A stretch of DNA of 10,712 bases, taken from Promethearchaeota archaeon. GTDB taxonomy: Archaea > Asgardarchaeota > Lokiarchaeia > Sigynarchaeales > SOKP01. The translations under genes were made by a program, and so were the position numbers. Shown piece by piece: positions 1 through 6,030 of this stretch. The notes beneath the pieces were generated by a model, which was not told the origin of the DNA, searched no databases, and was given only the letters and a program-made list of their open reading frames with translations. The number at the start of each line of letters is the position of its first letter. Positions within the stretch are counted from its first letter, which is position 1. The stretch spans positions 1 through 10,712 of the forward strand of contig JAEOTJ010000427.1 in assembly GCA_016839905.1 (NCBI GenBank). The letters run 5' to 3'.

Positions 1-1008
1 TACCTTAAGAGGTTCTAATTCTTCGAATTCTTCTACTTCTTTTTCGGGGAAGAAAAAATTTATGAATTTCTCTTGTGAGTTTAATATGAGAGCATCTTTA
101 GCTTTCGCTTTTTCGACCACAAGTTTGAATAAATCTATTACTGAAAAGTACTTAGATGATTTAAGGCATGAGGAAAGTTTAGCAGGATTAATTTCTGAAA
201 GCACCTTTAAAAATGGAGTAAGTGAAGCCAGTTCTTTTAAAATAATCTCTGGATCATCCTCATCAAGACTAAGTTTATAGAGCTCACCTTCAAGTGCAGG
301 TATAAACTGAACCGGTATTTTATTAAGAAGTTCGTTAATTTCTTTTAGATCATCATTAGATTTTTCAAGTTTCTTTTCAAGCCCCTTTATTGCCCATTCG
401 CGTCGGGCACTCTTACCTTCCCTCTGTATTAAGGTAGGTTTTGATCCAAGCTTTACTCCTATCTTAATTAGCATGTTATCAAATGCTTGCATCTTAGCAA
501 AATCAGTAGCTTCTATAGAATTGAACAAATTTACCATTTCCTCGACCAAGGTCAATTTATCTTCAAGCTCTGGATTATTTAAATACTCTAAAAATGTTGT
601 TAAACTTTTTTCGACATTCCCGCTAGGAGAAGTCTCAATAGATTTTTCTACCCTTTTTTTTAATTTATCAATTTCTTGAGTACTATCCACTACAATTACT
701 CTTTTTTGAGGAGTAGTCTTTACACTTCTCCTTTGTACTCTATCTTCAATATATGTAGCATCTCCCAATTGAATTTTAAGTTGATCGAGTATCCGAATCA
801 TTGATTCCATTTTCAAAAAATTACTCAATTTTGAATCTTCATATATTTTTACTAACTTTTCAGCTAAATTGGGCTTTTTTTTTAATTTTGAATGATTTAT
901 ATACTTTTTAAAGGTCTGAAGATATTTTTCTGATGTAGGAAGTATTCCTAACCATTCTTTACCCTTTTTTTCTTGAATCTCTTTACTAATTTTTTGAAGT
1001 TTTTCCAT
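1..1008 (-). CDS. Unrecognised charged helical protein, C-terminus beyond window
   Basis: A reading frame of 336 codons without a stop begins with ATG at 1008 and is still open at base 1, so only the N-terminal part is seen. I do not recognise the family. The protein is rich in Lys and Glu and looks almost wholly helical. Residues 1-20 are very charged (starts MEKLQKISKE). Residues 92-103 are basic (RRSVKTTPQKR). Residues 203-230 look like a short coiled coil, and the visible end is acidic (EVEEFEELEP, about 324-333). There is no signal peptide, membrane span, Cys pair or nucleotide-binding loop, so it is probably cytoplasmic. An ATG a few bases upstream is followed at once by TAA, which supports 1008 as the start. 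The gene is divergent from the small GTPase at 1232, with a 15-base tandem repeat just upstream of its start. A structural or scaffold role is possible, but nothing in the sequence shows it. Confidence 0.8.
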   Translation of the reverse strand, partial: MEKLQKISKEIQEKKGKEWLGILPTSEKYLQTFKKYINHSKLKKKPNLAEKLVKIYEDSKLSNFLKMESMIRILDQLKIQLGDATYIEDRVQRRSVKTTPQKRVIVVDSTQEIDKLKKRVEKSIETSPSGNVEKSLTTFLEYLNNPELEDKLTLVEEMVNLFNSIEATDFAKMQAFDNMLIKIGVKLGSKPTLIQREGKSARREWAIKGLEKKLEKSNDDLKEINELLNKIPVQFIPALEGELYKLSLDEDDPEIILKELASLTPFLKVLSEINPAKLSSCLKSSKYFSVIDLFKLVVEKAKAKDALILNSQEKFINFFFPEKEVEEFEELEPLKV

Positions 1009-1033
1009 AATTTTACATTGTAATTTTTCTATA

Positions 1034-1063
1034 GACTAAATAAAATTTGACTAAATAAAATTA
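1034..1063. repeat. 15-base tandem direct repeat upstream of the 1-1008 gene
   Basis: Two head-to-tail copies of GACTAAATAAAATT(T/A) lie at 1034-1048 and 1049-1063 and differ only in the last base. They are 26-55 bases upstream of the minus-strand start at 1008, where the TATA/BRE region or an operator would lie. On the minus strand each copy reads as an ATTTTATTTAG TATA-like element, so this may be a duplicated promoter element or a binding site for a regulator. It could also be chance in AT-rich DNA. Confidence 0.55.
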
Positions 1064-1150
1064 TCTTAATCGAAAATTATGACAAGTAGTTTAAAATTAA
1101 AATTAATTATATTGGCATTTAAAAGAAAATATATTCATATAATTCAAAGT

Positions 1151-1185
1151 AAAAAATATATAATAATGAATGATTTATTCATTCA
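1151..1185 (+). promoter_or_regulatory. TATA-like element followed by a perfect inverted repeat, small GTPase promoter candidate
   Basis: A TATA-like stretch (AAATATATAATAAT, about 1153-1166) runs directly into the inverted repeat TGAATGA-TTTAT-TCATTCA (1167-1185), which has perfect 7-base arms and a 5-base spacer. An archaeal start site about 25 bases downstream of the TATA centre would fall in or just after the palindrome, which is a classical position for a repressor site. The resulting leader would be about 45 bases. A second TATA-like string at about 1220-1228 is too close to the ATG to be the main promoter. Function is inferred from position only. Confidence 0.4.
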
Positions 1186-1231
1186 GAATCTATTTTAAAA
1201 GGAAAAGAATAAACTTTATCAATATATAACA

Positions 1232-1765
1232 ATGCTTAAAACTGCATTTAAATTATGTATTTTCGGTGATGGGGGCGTAGGTAAAACGACCCTCATTAAT
1301 CGGTATGTTACAGGTGTTTTTACTGAGAGTACGATAATGACTATAGGCGTAGGTTTCAATGTAAAAAAGATTATAATAAAGGAGAATCCCGTCTCATTAC
1401 AGATATGGGATTTTGCGGGCGAGGATCGCTTTAGATTTTTGTTACCTGCCTATGTAAAGGGAGCTAGGGGAGGATTATTTGTGTTTGATACTACTAGATT
1501 CGTAAGTTTAAATAGTATTGATGATTGGGCGGAAGTAATAGAAGAATGTACTGACAGAGATGCGCGCCCCTTGCCAATAATACTGGTTGGAAGTAAATGT
1601 GATCTTACTGATGAGAGAGAAATATCTGCTGATTATGCAAAAGAGTTATGTGAATCGTTTAAATTTTTAGAATATATCGAATGTTCTTCCAAAACTGGTT
1701 TTAATGTAGAAGAAATATTTTTCCGACTCGCTTGTGAAATGGTGGAAAGAAAAAGTATGGTTTAA
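1232..1765 (+). CDS. Ras/Rab-like small GTPase (Asgard type)
   Basis: This 177-residue protein is a single G domain of ordinary small-GTPase length. It binds and hydrolyses GTP as a cytoplasmic or membrane-associated switch. The P-loop is GDGGVGKT (12-19), the switch I Thr lies in TIGVGF (37-42), the G3 region is WDFAGEDRF (59-67), G4 is SKCD (121-124) in place of NKxD, and G5 is CSSKTG (151-156). The residue matching the Ras catalytic Gln61 is Glu64, which suggests slow intrinsic hydrolysis or another activation mode. The C-terminus (VERKSMV) has no cysteine for prenylation, so membrane attachment must come from elsewhere. The TIGVGF and RFLLPAYVKGARGG strings fit the Lokiarchaeal expansion of this family as I remember it. 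ATG 1232 is chosen because an in-frame TAA lies two codons upstream. It is convergent with the TIGR00725 gene, 6 bases apart. The exact subfamily and partner are not readable from sequence. Confidence 0.95.
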   Translation: MLKTAFKLCIFGDGGVGKTTLINRYVTGVFTESTIMTIGVGFNVKKIIIKENPVSLQIWDFAGEDRFRFLLPAYVKGARGGLFVFDTTRFVSLNSIDDWAEVIEECTDRDARPLPIILVGSKCDLTDEREISADYAKELCESFKFLEYIECSSKTGFNVEEIFFRLACEMVERKSMV

Positions 1766-1771
1766 TTAAAA

Positions 1772-2305
1772 TTAATAACTTGAAAGGGATTTTATTAATC
1801 CATTTATTTTATTTATAGCTTCTTGAGGTGTGGAAACGCCATGAATCATATCTTTTCGTCTATCATCAACCTTCTCATTTGATAATTTTTTAGACCAACC
1901 TTCAACGCTTGCTAATGCTACGATAGGCTTATTATAAATCCAAGCAAAACTTATTTCTGATAGTGTTCCTGCTTTACCTCCAATTGCCAAAATAACATCT
2001 CCACAAAGTACCACTACTACATTTCTGGCTTGGTCGAAAGGAACGGGGATGATAATGTCCATGTATGGATTCGCATTTCTTTTATCCTTATAGGGGATAA
2101 TCCCAATTGTTAAACCATTTTCTTCTTTCGCCCCCTTACAAACAGCTTCCATTACGCCCCCTAATCCCCCACATGCGATAATATAATTGTTCTTGGCTAA
2201 TAATTTTCCTATTTCAATTGTTACATTTTCAATATCTTTATTTATTTCACTTGCTCCAATAACAGAGATAACTCCTTTGACTTCCTTTTTAAAATTAAAA
2301 TTCAT
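1772..2305 (-). CDS. TIGR00725-like LOG-family protein (lysine decarboxylase/LOG Rossmann fold)
   Basis: This is a 177-residue Rossmann-type protein of the LOG (cytokinin riboside monophosphate phosphoribohydrolase-like) superfamily. Family members bind nucleoside monophosphates, and some split off the base, but the substrate of the TIGR00725 branch is not established. Visible motifs are the N-terminal strand ISVIGAS (13-19), the glycine loop CGGLGGVMEAVCKGA (45-59), NPYMDIIIPV (79-88), the Arg of DQARN (91-95), and the signature IGGKAGTLSEI (108-118), whose Gly, Thr and Glu117 match the GGxGTxxE active-site pattern. The GG-x-AGTLSE form and the ANPY motif are typical of TIGR00725 rather than plant-type LOG. 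Length is normal for the family. The start at 2305 lies about 28 bases downstream of a TATA-like element, which suggests a leaderless transcript. It is transcribed alone, convergent with the small GTPase and divergent from the GT87-like gene. Confidence 0.9.
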   Translation of the reverse strand: MNFNFKKEVKGVISVIGASEINKDIENVTIEIGKLLAKNNYIIACGGLGGVMEAVCKGAKEENGLTIGIIPYKDKRNANPYMDIIIPVPFDQARNVVVVLCGDVILAIGGKAGTLSEISFAWIYNKPIVALASVEGWSKKLSNEKVDDRRKDMIHGVSTPQEAINKINGLIKSLSSY

Positions 2306-2326
2306 ATTATGAGCCCTGCTAATATT

Positions 2327-2337
2327 CTCTATATATT
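2327..2337 (-). promoter_or_regulatory. TATA-box candidate for the TIGR00725 gene
   Basis: On the minus strand this reads AATATATAGAG. Its centre lies about 28 bases before the ATG at 2305, the usual archaeal distance between TATA box and transcription start, so the mRNA would be leaderless or nearly so. No Shine-Dalgarno-like sequence precedes the ATG, which agrees with this. Confidence 0.45.
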
Positions 2338-2437
2338 ATTATTTTTAATTAATCGTTATAATATATTTAAAAATCATTAAAGCAACAATAAATTATGCAA
2401 ATTATTTATGTTTAATTCTTCACTTAAATAAGCATAG

Positions 2438-2446
2438 TATATAATA
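2438..2446 (+). promoter_or_regulatory. TATA-box candidate for the GT87-like gene
   Basis: TATATAATA lies 28-36 bases before the ATG at 2474, again fitting a leaderless or very short-leader transcript. The surrounding DNA is nearly all A and T, so competing TATA-like strings exist (for example at about 2450-2459). Confidence 0.4.
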
Positions 2447-2473
2447 GAATATAATATATTTTTTTTTCCGATA

Positions 2474-3418
2474 ATGAAAAATCTAATAAATGAAAAGAAG
2501 CCTTTTCTTAAATTATATCTCTGTGTAATAATTTCAATTACAATTACTCTATTAATTCTGAGAGTGGTGTTTTCCTATATTTCTTACTCAGAATTCGGAA
2601 AATATGGAGATATGATTGAAGCAAGAGATGTTGATTTCAGAATTCTTTATGCTTTAATGAGAAGAGGCATTTTTAAATATTATAATATTGATTATATATT
2701 ATTTCAAAGGGCACTTTATCTTTATCATTGGTATTTCATTTTTTTTCCTTTTTATTTAATTCCTTTAGATATTAGTGTTTATATTTGGGATGCTTTAAGA
2801 TTTATCTCAACAATATATATTGCAAATAATATCTATAAAATAACAAATAAAAGGTCAAATGTATTCTATCTCTTTTTTTTTACAGGGACCGGTTATTTTG
2901 TTGATATGTATTTAAATAATACAAATTGGTTAATTACTTTCTTAATTTTTGCTGCCTATTTACAAGTGGAAGAAGATAGAAAGTGGTTAGCGGGCATTTT
3001 ATTTGCCTTGGCAACATTTAAAGTATTTGTTATTTTTTTTCCATTGATATTATTAATTAGCAAGAAAATAAAATTAAAGGATTTAGTATATTTCATAATT
3101 CCCTTAATAATTATTTGCCTTCCATATATTATTTTTCCTGAATACTTGAATCAAATGCTTGATAATTGGTTATATAACGAGGATCCTTCAAGCGAAACTT
3201 TCCCCTTCTTAATTCAAACGTACTTGCTCAGTTGGCAATTATTTCAGACTGCACAATTAATGGTGTGGAGTTTTATGTTTTTTATATTTCTTTCAAGTAT
3301 TAAAGATGAGATATGGAATAAACGCTATGTAATATTAATAACGTTGGTGACCATAAGTGCTTGCATTTATTTCTTAATGTTTTCGTATTATTACTATTTT
3401 ATTCTAAAACAGTTTTAA
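2474..3418 (+). CDS. GT87/DUF2029-like polytopic membrane glycosyltransferase, short
   Basis: This 314-residue integral membrane protein has about nine hydrophobic spans (roughly 13-36, 82-99, 103-120, 129-145, 150-164, 171-195, 204-222, 258-275, 284-308). The layout resembles GT-C enzymes of family GT87/DUF2029, which move sugars such as mannose from polyprenyl phosphate carriers to acceptors outside the membrane. The first external loop is acidic (GDMIEARDVDF, 45-55), a frequent site of the catalytic Asp in GT-C enzymes. Next come RRG...YYN (63-71), an Asn-rich NNTNW (148-152), and a span ending in AGILFALATFK (173-183), which resembles the family's aG-hydrophobic-K pattern. It is shorter than the roughly 350-450 residues I expect, so the C-terminal spans may be missing or this may be a divergent branch. 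Its stop overlaps the homoserine dehydrogenase stop. Membrane nature is certain, but the family is moderately supported. Confidence 0.75.
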   Translation: MKNLINEKKPFLKLYLCVIISITITLLILRVVFSYISYSEFGKYGDMIEARDVDFRILYALMRRGIFKYYNIDYILFQRALYLYHWYFIFFPFYLIPLDISVYIWDALRFISTIYIANNIYKITNKRSNVFYLFFFTGTGYFVDMYLNNTNWLITFLIFAAYLQVEEDRKWLAGILFALATFKVFVIFFPLILLISKKIKLKDLVYFIIPLIIICLPYIIFPEYLNQMLDNWLYNEDPSSETFPFLIQTYLLSWQLFQTAQLMVWSFMFFIFLSSIKDEIWNKRYVILITLVTISACIYFLMFSYYYYFILKQF

Positions 3419-4449
3419 AAATTTTTTTTTAGTAAGTGCCATTTTTTTTTTGCAATATCAATGAGATCATTTAAAATAGCGGATGCTGCTTCATAACCTC
3501 CAGCACCCCTGCCCATTAGAACTATCGGTCCAGCATGTTTTGTTTGTAATTCTATTACGTTTAAATTCCCGCTGATGTTCAAGGGAGAGTCTCTTTCGAT
3601 TAAGCGTGGTTCTATTATTAATTTATTATCTTCAGCAATGGCCAAATGTTTTATGATATATCCATCAGAATAGGCTAATTCTAATGCTTGAGGCGTGATT
3701 TGTGTAATTCCTTTAATTTTAACATCGCTGATTGTTTTTGACCAATCAAGTAAATCATTTGCTAATATTACAAGTTTTCCAGCCGCGTCATACCCCTCAA
3801 TGTCTAGCGTGGGATCTGTTTCTGCGTATCCAAGCTCTTGAGCTTCCTTTAAAGCAATCGAAAAAGAAACTCCTTCAGCTGTCATCCTGCTAAGAATGTA
3901 ATTACATGTACCATTTAAAATTGCTTTAATACTTGTTATTTCATTTCCAACTAATCCTTCCTTAACTGATAATGCTGGAACGCAACTCGCGACTGTAGCT
4001 TCATATTTCACAAAACAGCCTTTTTCCTTTGCCAAATCCTTGATCTCCTCATATTTTAAATAAAATGGACCCTTATTTGAGGATACAACATCGATATTAT
4101 TATTCAAAGCCTCCATAATATGTGATAATGCAGGTTCCCCAGTTTTTAGATTAGTGGGCGTAGTTTCAATACAAATATTTAAATTTAATTTTGAAATAAT
4201 ATCTATTGCCTTGACATCTTTCTTCCAATAGGGGAGTTTCCTAAAATTATCTCCTTTATTTAAAAGCTCTTCTAGATCAATTCCATTCTCATTAATCAGA
4301 GCGCCATCATTCTCAAAAACGGCACTTAATTTAAGGTTAAAATCAAATTTTTCCTTTATAATTTCTTTCTTTTCCTTTAATAATTGAAGTAAGCAAGTAC
4401 CAACATTACCAAGTCCAATTATAGCAATTATTAATTCCATTTTATTCAC
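3415..4449 (-). CDS. hom: Homoserine dehydrogenase
   Basis: This enzyme reduces aspartate semialdehyde to homoserine with NAD(P)H, the branch step to threonine and methionine, in the cytoplasm. The 344-residue protein opens with the dinucleotide-binding motif IGLGNVG (11-17). The substrate region contains SSNKGP (123-128, catalytic Lys126), ILNGTCNYIL (177-186), AQELGYAETDPTLDIEGYDAAGKL (203-226, with Glu210 and catalytic Lys225), and GRGAGG (313-318). The length matches the monofunctional enzyme without a C-terminal ACT domain. The ACT protein at 5481-5972 on the same strand would supply allosteric control in trans. ATG 4449 and ATG 4440 (Met4) are both possible starts; I keep the first. A TATA-like element is at 4489-4499. 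The 3' end overlaps the stop of the GT87-like gene by four bases. Confidence 0.95.
   Translation of the reverse strand: MNKMELIIAIIGLGNVGTCLLQLLKEKKEIIKEKFDFNLKLSAVFENDGALINENGIDLEELLNKGDNFRKLPYWKKDVKAIDIISKLNLNICIETTPTNLKTGEPALSHIMEALNNNIDVVSSNKGPFYLKYEEIKDLAKEKGCFVKYEATVASCVPALSVKEGLVGNEITSIKAILNGTCNYILSRMTAEGVSFSIALKEAQELGYAETDPTLDIEGYDAAGKLVILANDLLDWSKTISDVKIKGITQITPQALELAYSDGYIIKHLAIAEDNKLIIEPRLIERDSPLNISGNLNVIELQTKHAGPIVLMGRGAGGYEAASAILNDLIDIAKKKWHLLKKNF
3422..3451 (+). terminator. Oligo-T terminator candidate after the GT87-like gene
   Basis: Tracts of 9 T (3422-3430) and 10 T (3442-3451) begin four bases after the stop of the + strand gene. Archaeal RNA polymerase stops at such oligo-T tracts without needing a hairpin. 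The same bases, read on the other strand, are Lys/Asn codons of the homoserine dehydrogenase C-terminus (KKKW and KKNF). Confidence 0.45.
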
Positions 4450-4488
4450 AGAAAAATCCGATAATAATAAAAAATAATTTCTAAGAGA

Positions 4489-4499
4489 TTATTATATAG
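4489..4499 (-). promoter_or_regulatory. TATA-box candidate for homoserine dehydrogenase
   Basis: CTATATAATAA on the minus strand lies 40-50 bases before the ATG at 4449, which would give a leader of roughly 20 bases. It sits in the 148-base gap between the divergent hom gene and the nucleotidyltransferase module. Hom therefore seems to have its own promoter, rather than depending on the distant ACT gene upstream. Confidence 0.4.
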
Positions 4500-4597
4500 A
4501 AAGATATAATAATTTAAAACTTTAATATTAAATTGAATATTGGTTTATTAATATGAAATAATATGGATTTGTTAGAAGATAATCTAAACTAAAAAAT

Positions 4598-4840
4598 ATG
4601 AATAAATTAGAAAAAGACAATTATCGGAAACTTATGAGAGATTTTAAGGGGAGAGTAGAATTAATGAAAAGGATTCCTCTAAAAGAATTAGAGAAAATGT
4701 TTATAGAATTATATGAATATGGTATAAATGATTATATTAAAACTGAAAAGGAATTACATCCAAATAAGACAAGAAAAGAAATCATTATCAGCATGTATAA
4801 ATTGAGGGAAAAATTAAATAAAAAAGCTTGGAGGAAATAA
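4598..4840 (+). CDS. Small basic helical protein, first gene of a nucleotidyltransferase pair (possible antitoxin or partner)
   Basis: This 80-residue, Lys-rich, all-helical protein has no membrane span or known enzyme motif. The middle and end (ELYEYGINDYIKTEKELHP, then NKTRKEIIISMYKLREKL) have the pattern of helix, His-Pro turn, and an Arg-x-Glu-Ile-Ile helix. I recall this from small proteins encoded directly before minimal nucleotidyltransferases in many bacteria and archaea. In those pairs the small protein is presumed to be a partner or antitoxin, which is not shown here. It is separated from the nucleotidyltransferase by three bases, and its last codons carry that gene's Shine-Dalgarno sequence, so the two are translationally coupled. 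It is divergent from hom. The role is inferred from this arrangement only. Confidence 0.8.
   Translation: MNKLEKDNYRKLMRDFKGRVELMKRIPLKELEKMFIELYEYGINDYIKTEKELHPNKTRKEIIISMYKLREKLNKKAWRK
4830..4834 (+). promoter_or_regulatory. Shine-Dalgarno GGAGG for the nucleotidyltransferase
   Basis: GGAGG ends nine bases before the ATG at 4844, inside the last codons of the preceding small gene. It is the clearest ribosome binding site in the window and fixes the downstream start. Most other genes here look leaderless. The site fits an internal gene of a two-gene operon, translated from one message. Confidence 0.7.
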
Positions 4841-4843
4841 AAA

Positions 4844-5473
4844 ATGGAACCATCTTTTACATCAGCATTTAAGCAGATTATAGACTTTCTCGAAAAATGT
4901 GAAAATGAAAAAGGCATAAAATATTATTTAGTTGGAGGAATTTTAGCAAGTATTTATACTACCTTTAGAGTTACTCAAGATATTGATTTTGTAATTGATA
5001 TTCAAGCAGTTAAAATGAATATTGAGGATTATATTACACATTTACGGGAGAATAATTTCGTCTCAATGCAAGATTGGAAGACTACTGAATTATTAGCGAA
5101 AGATACAAAAATAATTCAATTTCTTGATATAAATGAAACTGTAAAATTTGATAATTATATAATTGATAAATTTAATAAAAGTAAGTATAAAAGAATTGGG
5201 CCAATAGCATTGGAAAGAAGAGAAAGGGCAACCTTATTTGATCTTAAATGTTGGATTGTTTCAAAAGAGGATTTTATTCTTAGTAAATTAGTATATGGGG
5301 GATGGCAAGATTATTCCGATGCTTTAGGATGTTGGATGAGGTTCAAAGAAAAATTAGATATTTCTTATTTAGAGATTACTAGTAAAATTTTAGAAATTCA
5401 TAAAGAGTTTGAATTATTAAGATCAGGAATCGGTGATCCAGATGATTTCTTTAAGGAAATAAATAGTTATTAG
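4844..5473 (+). CDS. MNT-like nucleotidyltransferase, second gene of the pair (possible toxin-antitoxin component)
   Basis: This 209-residue protein has a nucleotidyltransferase (pol-beta-like) fold. The signature is YYLVGGILASIY (27-38), holding the Gly-Gly that contacts the nucleotide. It is followed by TTFRVTQDIDFVID (39-52), in which Asp46 and Asp48 form the metal-binding DxD. A third acidic residue may be Asp103 in VKFDNYI. SKEDFILSKLVYG (140-152), followed by DYSDA (156-160), matches the second conserved helix of AbiEii/MNT-type minimal nucleotidyltransferases ('PEDLILxKL...D..D'). Such proteins add NMP groups to RNA or protein targets in toxin-antitoxin and abortive-infection systems, but some are uncharacterised. 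The partner here is not a HEPN protein, so this is not a standard HEPN/MNT pair. It converges on the ACT gene with a 7-base gap. Confidence 0.85.
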   Translation: MEPSFTSAFKQIIDFLEKCENEKGIKYYLVGGILASIYTTFRVTQDIDFVIDIQAVKMNIEDYITHLRENNFVSMQDWKTTELLAKDTKIIQFLDINETVKFDNYIIDKFNKSKYKRIGPIALERRERATLFDLKCWIVSKEDFILSKLVYGGWQDYSDALGCWMRFKEKLDISYLEITSKILEIHKEFELLRSGIGDPDDFFKEINSY

Positions 5474-5480
5474 ATAATAA

Positions 5481-5972
5481 TTATATCCTAATTAAAAAGA
5501 GATCTTTTTCTTCACAAATCTTTTCCAGCTCTTCAATTAATTCACTCTTAGTCATTGATTCTGGAAATTCTATTTTTAACTTTACGTTACTTATTTCATC
5601 AAGTTCGGTAAATTTAGCTTGTAATTCTAAAACCTTGATATCTTTCAATGCTAATCGTTTTATCGTATCTGCTATATCTGTATCAAACACATGCCCTGTT
5701 AAAATTATAATTAAATGTCTTCTTTCAGTTCCAAGCGTGATTTTTTCAATTTCAATATTTTTTTTATTTAATTCCTCTTTAATTTTATTTAAACTAACTT
5801 CAATTAATTCTTCATTCAAGTCGAAAATAATACTTACAGGAATCATATTTTTTATTATTTTATCGTGATGATGGAGGATAGAATAGATATTCCCTCCATT
5901 TTCTGAAACAGGTTTTATCAATTCTATTAGGCTTCCAGGCGTATCTGGTAAATTTACTTCTAAAAATATCAT
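5481..5972 (-). CDS. ACT-domain protein, predicted allosteric regulator of homoserine dehydrogenase (COG2061-like)
   Basis: From ATG 5972 this is 163 residues. The N-terminus MIFLEVNLPDTPGSLIEL is a textbook ACT start: a beta strand followed by the D-x-PG ligand-binding turn and a helix. It continues GGNIYSILHHHDK, the pattern of the COG2061 family predicted to regulate homoserine dehydrogenase by binding an amino acid. A second ACT-like half follows (HLIIILTGHVFDTDIADTIKRL). The frame is open further to an ATG at 6077. That start would add 35 residues without ACT character and overlap the upstream gene by 47 bases, so I chose 5972. No Shine-Dalgarno sequence precedes either start. The gene is on the same strand as hom but is separated from it by the oppositely oriented nucleotidyltransferase pair. 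The ligand is probably threonine or another aspartate-family amino acid (inferred). Confidence 0.88.
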   Translation of the reverse strand: MIFLEVNLPDTPGSLIELIKPVSENGGNIYSILHHHDKIIKNMIPVSIIFDLNEELIEVSLNKIKEELNKKNIEIEKITLGTERRHLIIILTGHVFDTDIADTIKRLALKDIKVLELQAKFTELDEISNVKLKIEFPESMTKSELIEELEKICEEKDLFLIRI

Positions 5973-6030
5973 ATTGATTTTTAAAATTGGTTTATAATTA
6001 AATACATTATCATTTTTACTAAATTCCAGA

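Noticed and set aside
62..679. Short + strand frames (62-280 and 473-679)
   Set aside because: They are antisense to the continuous 336-codon minus frame and have Ser/Leu/Phe-rich shadow composition.
2455..2480. Shared string TCCGATAAT before the GT87-like start and upstream of hom (about 4457-4465)
   Set aside because: Nine bases shared in different orientation and distance relative to the genes; too short and inconsistent to call a regulatory repeat.
4732..4917. Minus-strand frame of 61 codons across the junction of the small protein and the nucleotidyltransferase
   Set aside because: It overlaps two coupled + strand genes and the strong GGAGG site, with no independent support.
5635..5868. 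Open + strand frame of 77 codons inside the ACT gene region
   Set aside because: It lies antisense within the well-supported ACT gene; the Ser/Ile/Phe-rich translation is a shadow of that gene.
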